DNA of 64,000 nucleotides from Valencia hispanica. Lineage: Eukaryota > Chordata > Actinopteri > Cyprinodontiformes > Valenciidae. The DNA is taken from the NCBI GenBank assembly GCA_963556495.2, contig OY747709.1, positions 55,767,400-55,831,399 on the forward strand, written 5' to 3'. Made by a program: the position numbers and the translations under genes. Under the pieces are notes generated by a model. That model worked only from the letters and a program-made list of their open reading frames with translations. It did not search any database and was not told where the DNA came from. The stretch's first letter is position 1, and every line of letters starts with the position of its first letter. Positions 55,696-64,000 of the stretch are shown here, in pieces.

Positions 55696-55731
55696 CTGTG
55701 CTGGAGCTGACTGAAGCGGAATGTCACCAGG
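55696..55731 (-). CDS. Candidate micro-exon PGDIPLQSAPAQ (hypothetical)
   Basis: CATTTCTTTCAG and GTAAATCC bracket 36 bases, phase 0 at both ends, on the minus strand. The plus-strand homologue is at 12947-12982. It lies about 600 bases upstream (on the minus strand) of the terminal-exon candidate. Confidence 0.5.
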
Positions 55732-55764
55732 CTGAAAGAAATGCACATGTTTAAGATAAAATGA

Positions 55765-55814
55765 GGATGGATGGATGGATGGATGGATGGATGGATGGAT
55801 GGATGGATGGATGG
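55765..55814. repeat. (GGAT)n microsatellite
   Basis: About twelve GGAT units. Minus-strand frames through it read IHPS repeats and are not coding. Confidence 0.95.
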
Positions 55815-55839
55815 CATCAAGCTGAACCAAGTGACGGAC

Positions 55840-56500
55840 CAAGAGACATTTTGGCCAGTCAGAAATCCTGTACTTGATATAATTGATTCTGAGGGGCTAA
55901 AACTAGACACCCTGACAAAGTGAAGGTTCCTACTGGTATTACCCATCCCTCCTAACATCAAGCAGCTTTATTAGGAACAGGACCTCATTGTTCCCATCAG
56001 GAGATTCCTGTTAAACCTGTATTTATCTACCAACCCACTCAGAAGGAACAGTGACTCTGTATGCAGGGAGGTTCAGGAACAGACTTTTGCTAAGGTCAAC
56101 ACATTATTTTATCATTTTATGAGGCCAGATGAAAAACCTTCATCAGTCCAGATCAGAGCAGCTACGGGTTCCAGCTTTACTACAGGAACATGATAGAGAG
56201 ATAAAGCTCTTTGGTTTCTGTTACTATTCAGTGTGAAAGTCAGATCAAATCTGTTCTCAGATCCAGAAGGAGTGTCTGACCAGTGTTAACATGCAAGAGA
56301 TTCACAGGACATGAAGAAGAGAGAAACTGAAACTCTTTTCTGATGCAAGTGGATCCCAACCTGTAAAGTCTGCTATAAACACACAGAACCTGGACAAAGC
56401 CTCTCCAAGGTACCAGCTGTTCTTCAGGTGCCTTTTGAGATTCCTGGATCACTGCTGACAATCTCTCCATGAAGTGTAACATGGAGCCAGACTAAAGAGA
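55840..56500 (+). pseudogene. Gypsy pol fossil (second copy)
   Basis: Same order and wording as 38310-38960 (GGCCAGTCAGAAAT..., CAGAGCAGCTACGGGTTCC..., GGATCACTGCTGACAATCTCTCC). Further decayed, no open frame. Confidence 0.7.
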
Positions 56501-56959
56501 ATCAGCACGTGTATAATCATAATTCAATCAGTCATCAGTCAGACTAAACACAAAGAAATCTGCACAGCCACACAGACAGATGCAAAGTTTATCAGCTGCA
56601 TCAGTAAAAGATGTCCATCAGAAACTAGAGTATCAACATCTCTAGAGCTGATATTCTGTAAAACCTCATCTATGTGATGGACCTGTGTCAATCAGAGCTG
56701 CAGGTAAATCAGGGTTCCTGACACTGCACCATGAGGGACACCAAGGACAGGTAGATGCTGAGCTCATGATGTTGCTGAAAAAACAGAAAAGTGAACCCTG
56801 AACCGTTTCTTTCTTGGAGTTTAATCAGGTTAGTTAAATCATCACTGTTTCAGTTTCTTTAGTTTTAAACATGATTGTTCAGACATATTTCTCAGTTTTA
56901 TTACAAAAGCAGGTAGATGAGTTTACTCTTTATCACATTGATGGAAGCCAATGATTCAC

Positions 56960-57016
56960 CTGTGAACGTCCTGCCTCTCTACTAGCTTTTCTACCTGGTC
57001 GGTTTGCTTCTGTAAC
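56960..57016 (-). CDS. Candidate micro-exon VTEANRPGRKASREAGRSQ (hypothetical, acceptor lost)
   Basis: Open 57 bases with a GTGAAT donor, homologous to 39601-39657. As there, the acceptor position reads TATCAA rather than CAG. Confidence 0.3.
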
Positions 57017-57266
57017 TTGATAAAATACACAGATGCGTGGATAAACTTTAAAAGCTTTGATTTCAAAGCCACATGGACAAATCACTGATAAACAGATTAT
57101 CATCACCCTGACATTTGTCACAACACTCAATCTCATGACTTTATTCTTTAACTCCAGTTTCTGCCCAAAGTCCAAAACCTCCACATCAGGATACCTGCTG
57201 ATTTCTAGTTAAAGTTCCAACAGTGACTATGTTCATGCATGGCTGTGTGTCTCTGTGGTAGTTTAC

Positions 57267-57323
57267 CTGGATGCTCTGTGATGGTTTTGGTGGAGATCCT
57301 TGTTCATCAGTCGTTGCAGGGAC
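57267..57323 (-). CDS. Candidate micro-exon VPATTDEQGSPPKPSQSIQ (hypothetical)
   Basis: TTATGTTTAG and GTAAAC bracket 19 codons in phase 0 on the minus strand. The tandem copy is at 60777-60833. Rich in Pro, Ser and Thr. Not present in block B. Confidence 0.45.
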
Positions 57324-57565
57324 CTAAACATAACAAAGAAGGTCCCAAAAGTAATGAGTTTGTTGCTAAAAGTTAGAAGGTTGCAACATTTGAACTTGAA
57401 CCGTTTCTTTTGTGGACTTTATGATTTGAATGTAAACAGGTTAGTTAAAACATTCAGTTTCTTTAGTTTTGAATCTGATTAATCAGACATATTTCTCAGT
57501 TTTATTACAAGAGCAGGAGGATCAGTTTATTCTTATTATCACATTGATGGAAGCCAATACTGCAC

Positions 57566-57619
57566 CTGTGACGGTCCTCCTTCTCTATCAGCTCCACCTG
57601 GTCGGTTTGTTTCTGTCAC
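57566..57619 (-). CDS. Candidate micro-exon VTETNRPGGADREGGPSQ (hypothetical)
   Basis: TATTTGATCAG and GTGCAG bracket 18 codons, phase 0. It is the copy with an intact acceptor of the exon type also found at 56960 and 39601, so this exon has been duplicated within the block. Confidence 0.45.
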
Positions 57620-57657
57620 CTGATCAAATACATAGATGCATGGTGAATAAACTGGGG

Positions 57658-58360
57658 ATGAATCAAGTCAAGTTTATTAGTATTTCACATTTCAGCAACA
57701 AGGCAGTTCAAAGTACTTTACTAAAGAGAAGTAATAAAAAGCTGCAATCCAGACTAGAAATGATGACTTTTGAGTTGTTCTTAATCAAAGACAGCTATAA
57801 ACAGGTGGGTTATTCTAGTCCTCATTTAAAGGAACTCTGGGACTACGTTTACATGCAGCCAGTATTTAGGTTATGGTCACTATTCAGGTTTCTGAAACAT
57901 TCGGAATAACCCGTTTACATGCGTGAGCAGAGAGACAACCTGATGTAAACGCTGACGCACGGTTAGCGTCAGGACGTAGGGACAACCTTAAGACGCAATA
58001 TGAGTCATTTCCGATTCTTCTTCCTGTTAATCTATGCGCATACATGAAGTTCTTTTACTCAAAAGATCAAGATTCCTTGCGAATAGAACATGCGCAGAAC
58101 ACAAATCAATGTTTCTTTTGATGGGGATATGCCGATACGCGTGTACATGACCAAATATCCGGGTTAGAAAAGAGGTACCCCGGGGGTAACATTCGGGTTT
58201 TTGCCGGTGTTTACATGGCCGTGCATAACCGGCTTATTTCTAATATTCCTGTTTTGAACGGGTTATTGGCTGCATGTAAACGCAGCCAGTGTTTCAGCAG
58301 CTTTGCAGTTTTCTGAGAGATTGTTCCTGATTAGAGGAGAATAAAAACTGAATGTCAGAG
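57658..58360 (-). mobile_element. L2-like 3' UTR (minus), split by a MITE
   Basis: AGTCAAGTTTATTAG...CAGCAACAAGGCAGTTCAAAG at the left is the inverted L2-type terminus. AGTGTTTCAGCAGCTTTGCAGTTTTCTGAGAG at the right matches the L2 3' UTR near 34215. The MITE lies between. Confidence 0.65.
57843..58290. mobile_element. MITE with CTGCGTTTACATGCAGCCA-type ends
   Basis: Left TACGTTTACATGCAGCCAG and right TGGCTGCATGTAAACGCAG are inverted. The interior holds sub-terminal GTTTACATGCGTGAGC, AATAACCCG and CGGGTTAT words. Tandem copy at 61353-61800. No coding. Confidence 0.75.
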
Positions 58361-59510
58361 TGATGATGATCTTTGTAACCACTGTTACTCAGATTATCAT
58401 CACCCTAACATTTGTCACAATCTCATGATTTCTTTCATTACACCTCACCTCTAAGGTTCCAGTCACACTTCTATCATTTCCTCCTGTATCTCTGGCTGTC
58501 ACTTGATAAAAAATATTGATATGTGGCATATGAACAGTGGGAAAATAAGGGACACAACAATCACAGACTTTGATTGGACAGTTATGGTCTGAGCAGTTCT
58601 TCAGTTCATCATTAAGTTAAATAATGTTGTAGGGTTCTACCACTTGGTGTGTGTCAGTCGGACTCAAATTGCTAAGTTTGTCCCGATCTGCATCAGGTAT
58701 GAAGCTAAAATCATAAAGAGCGTACAGTAACACTCAGTTTGAGTCTCTGATTCAGGTCCATGAAAATGACTAAATACACATTATTGTGTCATGCAGGCTT
58801 TATATGAAATCCTTGTTATACCATCTTGTGTGGGTCAAAGGTCATCTGTGTATGAATATTTCTGTCTGTATTTTTCTGATCAGCTGTGTATAAATACAGG
58901 ACATTTATCATAATAAAGTCACCATCCATCTTTGTTCCCTACAGTCGGAACAGATGCCTTGTGTGGCAGGAGGAGGACTTTAATGGACAAAATAAATCCC
59001 ATCATTGTAATAAGTGAGATATGAATCACATTTTACTTCATTATAGGATTATTCTGTAGGTAGTGCATGTGTAATGTTGATGCTTTTATTTTCAGATTTT
59101 GAGTAAACTTTATTTTGAAAGGTTAAAGTAGACCCCTTTCCATCACTACTTTATCTACTAATTCTGCACTAATTAGCTTTTTTTAAATAGTCAAGCTTTT
59201 ATTTTAAAAATATCGATAAATGTTATTTTAACAGGCTAAGATAATCCCATGTGTAACAGTAGTTCAGTTATAGCAGTAGTGGACAGCCTAAGAATGCACT
59301 GATCTGCTGAGTGAAATAAGCAGGCTTTTACTTTGTAGAGAATGTTTCTGCCCCATTTTGAATGTTCACCATGGTTTTTAGTTAATGCTGGTTTAGTTGC
59401 ACTAGTCAAATGGCGCCTCCTTCCTGGGGTAATATTGAACTGTACAGTTTACAAGTACTCTTATTTTCCAATTTAATTCCAAGTCATAACATCACTGTTG
59501 GCTATTGTGT
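58361..59510. other. Block C right part; exon remnant; no gene
   Basis: 58380-58930 matches 39740-40260. On the minus strand at about 58495-58449 an AGAGATACAGGAGGAAATG stretch with a GTGAGG donor is a decayed copy of the 39798-39830 micro-exon; its acceptor is not in phase. The rest is anonymous. Confidence 0.5.
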
Positions 59511-59960
59511 GCTCCCCCTCCATGCATGAAGATGTTGCTGAGCTGCAGAGCTCCTTCAGTGACAGACTGCTGCATCCTCGGTGCATGAAGGAGCGTTTTC
59601 ATAGGGACTCAACTGACTCCTCTCAATGTGGAGGAGCAGGAGCTCTACTCTGAGCCCCTCCTGGATGACTGAGCTTCTCCTTCTGTCTCTAAGGGAGAGC
59701 CCAGACACCCTGAGGAGGAATCTCATTTCAGCTGCTTGCATCCGTGATCTCGTTCTTTCGGGGTCTACCCAGAGCTCGTGACCATAGATGAAGGTAAAAA
59801 CGTAGATCGAACAGTAAGTCGAGGGCTGAATTGAATACGAGTATAAGTAGGGGGACCACTACCCTGGTCTGCCAATCCAAGGGATCTGCCCCCGATGTCC
59901 AACCCAATATTGCAGAGCTGCGATAACCAACACAGCCAATGTGTCTAAACTGTGCCAAAG
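59511..59960 (-). mobile_element. RTE/Rex3-like fragments and dispersed repeat
   Basis: Minus strand: DPLDWQTRVVVPLL (59890-59840) and AAEMRFLLRVSGLSLRDRRRSSVIQEGLRVELLLLHIERSQL (59735-59605) are pieces of the RTE ORF. 59512-59612 is the plus-strand LQSSF...LLHPRCMKERF repeat also near 14620-14745. Tandem copy at 63021-63470. Confidence 0.75.
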
Positions 59961-60379
59961 TCGCTACTCGTATTCAATATATTTCAACATTCGAGAGAAA
60001 AGTTTTTATTCAGCTCTCTGTCTCAGGTCAAATTTAGTTAAACACTGCTTTGTCAAATTTGGATATATGGATGGAGGGATATATTGACATAATGAGCAAC
60101 AGAAAGGCTTTTCTCCTGCTCTGAAAGAAGCCCTCATCTCTAGGGTGGACCAGAGTAACACCAAGAATAGTTCCTTGTTTCTGCTGCAAGGAAACGAAGC
60201 GCCCTGACACTGCACCATGAGGGACACCAAGGACAGACTAGATGCTGAGCTCATGATGTTGGGTGAGAGTATTGAATGTTCTGTCCACCAGGTGGCAATA
60301 GCACCTTTAACCAAGTGTTAAATGTTCCTCTGAATAGAGGTAGAGAACCTGCTGTATTAAGTTAAGGACACAAAGCAGA

Positions 60380-60556
60380 CGACTGTCTGCTGTCGCTACA
60401 TGTTGGTCCAGGAGGAGTGAATGCTGCCAGTCAATGACTACATAGAAAACTTTAACATGATTAGAATGTTTGTTTGCATGAATGAATTGAAATGACTTGT
60501 AAAGTGCTTTGCCATGTTGTGAGTTGGTGCTATATAAATAGACTGAATTGAATTGA
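60380..60556 (+). mobile_element. L2-like LINE tail
   Basis: GAATTGAAATGACTTGTAAAGTGCTTTGCC...GGTGCTATATAAATAGACTGAATTGAATTG is a diverged form of the L2 terminus at 43480-43577. The copy in unit 2 is cut by the window end. Confidence 0.75.
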
Positions 60557-60572
60557 ATTATCTGAGCTGGTT

Positions 60573-60650
60573 AATGGGCCTCATGCTGATGTAGCTGTTA
60601 GCTCTGTTCCCTCACACGAACAAGGTCAATGGGTCAAATCCCAGATCTCT
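60573..60650 (+). repeat. tRNA-like SINE head
   Basis: GATGTAGCTGTTAGCTCTGTTCCCTCACA...GGTCAAATCCCAG carries A- and B-box-like motifs. A related piece without the B box is at 39358-39415. It abuts the tandem-duplication junction. Confidence 0.5.
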
Positions 60651-60776
60651 GTTCATGTCTCCAGTTTTTCCCTAAAGTCTAATAAAACCTCCACATCAGG
60701 GTACCTGCTGATTTCTAGTTAAAGTTCCAACAGTGACTATGTTCATGCATGGCTGTGTGTCTCTGTGGTAGTTTAC

Positions 60777-60833
60777 CTGGATGCTCTGTGATGGTTTTGG
60801 TGGAGATCCTTGTTCATCAGTCGTTGCAGGGAC
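60777..60833 (-). CDS. Candidate micro-exon VPATTDEQGSPPKPSQSIQ, tandem copy
   Basis: Identical in protein and splice borders to 57267-57323. Confidence 0.4.
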
Positions 60834-61075
60834 CTAAACATAACAAAGAAGGTCCCAAAAGTAATGAGTTTGTTGCTAAAAGTCAGAAGGTTGCAACATT
60901 TGAACTTGAACCGTTTCTTTTGTGGACTTTATGATTTGAATGTAAACAGGTTAGTTAAAACATTCAGTTTCTTTAGTTTTGAATCTGATTAATCAGACAT
61001 ATTTCTCCGTTTTATTACAAGAGCAGGAGGATCAGTTTATTCTTATTATCACATTGATGGAAGCCAATACTGCAC

Positions 61076-61129
61076 CTGTGACGGTCCTCCTTCTCTATCA
61101 GCTCCACCTGGTCGGTTTGTTTCTGTCAC
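61076..61129 (-). CDS. Candidate micro-exon VTETNRPGGADREGGPSQ, tandem copy
   Basis: Identical in protein and splice borders to 57566-57619. Confidence 0.4.
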
Positions 61130-61352
61130 CTGATCAAATACATAGATGCATGGTGAATAAACTGGGGATGAATCAAGTCAAGTTTATTAGTATTTCACAT
61201 TTCAGCAACAAGGCAGTTCAAAGTACTTTACTAAAGAGAAGTAATAAAAAGCTGCAATCCAGACTAGAAATGATGACTTTTGAGTTGTTCTTAATCAAAG
61301 ACAGCTCTAAACAGGTGGGTTATTCTAGTCCTCATTTAAAGGAACTCTGGGA

Positions 61353-61800
61353 CTACGTTTACATGCAGCCAGTATTTAGGTTATGGTCACTATTCAGGTT
61401 TCTGAAACATTGGGAATAACCCGTTTACATGCGTGAGCAGAGAGACAACCTGATGTAAACGCTGACGCACGGTTAGCGTCAGGACGTAGGGACAACCTTA
61501 AGACGCAATATGAGTCATTTCCGATTCTTCTTCCTGTTAATCTATGCGCATACATGAAGTTTTTTTACTCAAAAGATCAAGATTCCTTGTGAATAGAACA
61601 TGCGCAGAACACAAATCAATGTTTCTTTTGATGGGGATATGCCGATACGCGTGTACATGACCAAATATCCGGGTTAGAAAAGAGGTACCCCGGGGGTAAT
61701 ATTCGGGTTTTTGCCGGTGTTTACATGGCCGTGCATAACCGGCTTATTTCTAATATTCCTGTTTTGAACGGGTTATTGGCTGCATGTAAACGCAGCCAGT
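61353..61800. mobile_element. MITE with TTTACATGCAGCCA ends, tandem copy
   Basis: Copy of 57843-58290 with a handful of substitutions. Confidence 0.75.
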
Positions 61801-63020
61801 GTTTCAGCAGTTTTGCAGTTTTCTGAGAGATTGTTCCTGATTAGAGGAGAATAAAAACTGAATGTCAGAGTGACGATGATCTTTGTAACCACTGTTACTC
61901 AGATTATCATCACCCTAACATTTGTCACAATCTCATGATTTCTTTCATTACACCTCACCTCTAAGGTTCCAGTCACACTTCTATCATTTCCTCCCGTATC
62001 TCTGGCTGTCACTTGATAAAAAATATTGATATGTGGCATATGAACAGTGGGAAAATAAGGGACACAACAATCACAGACTTTGATTGGACAGTTATGGTCT
62101 GAGCAGTTCTTCAGTTCATCATTAAGTTAAATAATGTTGTAGGGTTCTACCACTTGGTGTGTGTCAGTCGGACTCAAATTGCTAAGTTTGTCCCGATCTG
62201 CATCAGGTATGAAGCTAAAATCATAAAGAGCGTACAGTAACACTCAGTTTGAGTCTCTGATTCAGGTCCATGAAAATGACTAAATACACATTATTGTGTC
62301 ATGCAGGCTTTATATGAAATCCTTGTTATACCATCTTGTGTGGGTCAAAGGTCATCTGTGTATGAATATTTCTGTCTGTATTTTTCTGATCAGCTGTGTA
62401 TAAATACAGTACATTTATCATAATAAAGTCACCATCCATCTTTGTTCCCTACAGTCTGAACAGATGCCTTGTGTGGCAGGAGGAGGACTTAAATGGACAA
62501 AATAAATCCCATCATTGTAATAAGTGAGATATGAATCGCATTTTACTTCATTATAGGATTATTCTGTAGGTAGTGCATGTGTAATGTTGATGCTTTTATT
62601 TTCAGATTTTGAGTAAACTTTATTTTGAAAGGTTAAAGTAGACCCCTTTCCATCACTACTTTATCTACTAATTCTGCACTAATTAGCTTTTTTTAAATAG
62701 TCAAGCTTTTATTTTAAAAATATCGATAAATGTTATTTTAACAGGCTAAGATAATCCCATGTGTAACAGTAGTTCAGTTATAGCAGTAGTGGACAGCCTA
62801 AGAATGCACTGATCTGCTGAGTGAAATAAGCAGGCTTTTACTTTGTAGAGAATGTTTCTGCCCCATTTTGAATGTTCACCATGGTTTTTAGTTAATGCTG
62901 GTTTAGTTGCACTAGTCAAATGGCGCCTCCTTCCTGGGGTAATATTGAACTGTACAGTTTACAAGTACTCTTATTTTCCAATTTAATTCCAAGTCATAAC
63001 ATCACTGTTGGCTATTGTGT

Positions 63021-63470
63021 GCTCCCCCTCCATGCATGAAGATGTTGCTGAGCTGCAGAGCTCCTTCAGTGACAGACTGCTGCATCCTCGGTGCATGAAG
63101 GAGCGTTTTCATAGGGACTCAACTGACTCCTCTCAATGTGGAGGAGCAGGAGCTCTACTCTGAGCCCCTCCTGGATGACTGAGCTTCTCCTTCTGTCTCT
63201 AAGGGAGAGCCCAGACACCCTGAGGAGGAATCTCATTTCAGCTGCTTGCATCCGTGATCTCGTTCTTTCGGGGTCTACCCAGAGCTCGTGACCATAGATG
63301 AAGGTAAAAACGTAGATCGAACAGTAAGTCGAGGGCTGAATTGAATACGAGTATAAGTAGGGGGACCACTACCCTGGTCTGCCAATCCAAGGGATCTGCC
63401 CCCGATGTCCAACCCAATATTGCAGAGCTGCGATAACCAACACAGCCAATGTGTCTAAACTGTGCCAAAG
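63021..63470 (-). mobile_element. RTE/Rex3-like fragments, tandem copy
   Basis: Copy of 59511-59960; both minus-strand frames (63066-63251 and 63238-63468) are unchanged in protein. Confidence 0.75.
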
Positions 63471-64000
63471 TCGCTACTCGTATTCAATATATTTCAACAT
63501 TCGAGAGAAAAGTTTTTATTCAGCTCTCTGTCTCAGGTCAAATTTAGTTAAACACTGCTTTGTCAAATTTGGATATATGGATGGAGGGATATATTGACAT
63601 AATGAGCAACAGAAAGGCTTTTCTCCTGCTCTGAAAGAAGCCCTCATCTCTAGGGTGGACCAGAGTAACACCAAGAATAGTTCCTTGTTTCTGCTGCAAG
63701 GAAACGAAGCGCCCTGACACTGCACCATGAGGGACACCAAGGACAGACTAGATGCTGAGCTCATGATGTTGGGTGAGAGTATTGAATGTTCTGTCCACCA
63801 GGTGGCAATACCAAGTGTTAAATGTTCCTCTGAATAGAGGTAGAGAACCTGCTGTATTAAGTTAAGGACACAAAGCAGACGACTGTCTGCTGTCGCTACA
63901 TGTTGGTCCAGGAGGAGTGAATGCTGCCAGTCAATGACTACATAGAAAACTTTAACATGATTAGAATGTTTGTTTGCATGAATGAATTGAAATGACTTGT

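Larger units (their letters stand above)
57153..60660. repeat. Tandem duplication, unit 1 (3.5 kb)
   Basis: Matches 60663 to the window end at a constant offset of 3510 until 60290, then 3500 because unit 2 lacks GCACCTTTAA. I count about fourteen base differences over roughly 3.1 kb. The junction shares CTCCAGTTT. Confidence 0.95.
60663..64000. repeat. Tandem duplication, unit 2 (runs off the window)
   Basis: Near-identical copy of 57153-60500. It contains the copies of two micro-exon candidates, the L2 tail with MITE, the RTE fragments and the beginning of the L2 tail at 63870-64000. Confidence 0.95.

Overview
The window looks like teleost fish nuclear DNA, perhaps from a cyprinodontiform or related percomorph; the species cannot be named from sequence alone. 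It is AT-rich and intron-like, with no bacterial gene organisation. It is packed with degraded and nested fish transposons: L2-type LINEs with an SGNH-esterase ORF1, RTE/Rex3-like and jockey-like LINEs, a Tx1/L1-like LINE, Ty3/gypsy elements, four or more Tc1-like lineages, hAT elements and MITEs. Almost every long reading frame is a transposon relic.

Layout. 0-6 kb: a Tx1/L1 LINE tail, then a jockey-like LINE broken up by a TTAA MITE, a second LINE tail and a solo LTR. 6-13 kb: a glycine-rich exon candidate, then an L2 LINE that is split by a Tc1 transposon and has an inverted 3' half. 13-23 kb: micro-exon candidates, solo LTRs, an RTE fragment, a second TTAA MITE, a dead calcium homeostasis modulator (CALHM)-like copy on the minus strand and Tc1 fossils. 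23.7-26.0 kb: a Tc1-like element carrying an LTR-like insert. 26.7-32.2 kb: an RTE relic and a gypsy element whose 3' LTR is split by an unclassified 1.3-kb insert. 32.3-43.6 kb: a duplicated block with a near full-length minus-strand L2, a gypsy pol fossil, micro-exon candidates and the one apparently intact host gene, a two-exon CALHM-like channel gene (minus strand, 41.5-42.55 kb). 43.8-52.3 kb: a three-level nest, Tc1 containing hAT containing Tx1/L1 LINE. 52.3-64 kb: a hAT relic, a second copy of the duplicated block, and a recent 3.5-kb tandem duplication running off the right edge.

The most interesting signal is not a transposon. Short open phase-0 exon candidates encoding Gly/Pro/Ser/Thr-rich peptides, ending in terminal exons with in-frame stops at matching positions, recur on the minus strand at 33-40 kb and 55-61 kb and on the plus strand at 6.9-15.8 kb. 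The CALHM-like gene has a phase-0 donor (CAG|GTAACC) near its C-terminal helix, and the rest of its exon-2 reading frame runs into a MITE that supplies its stop. I infer, without proof, that these genes carry a disordered cytoplasmic tail built from many duplicated micro-exons, and that this locus has been repeatedly duplicated, inverted and invaded by transposons.
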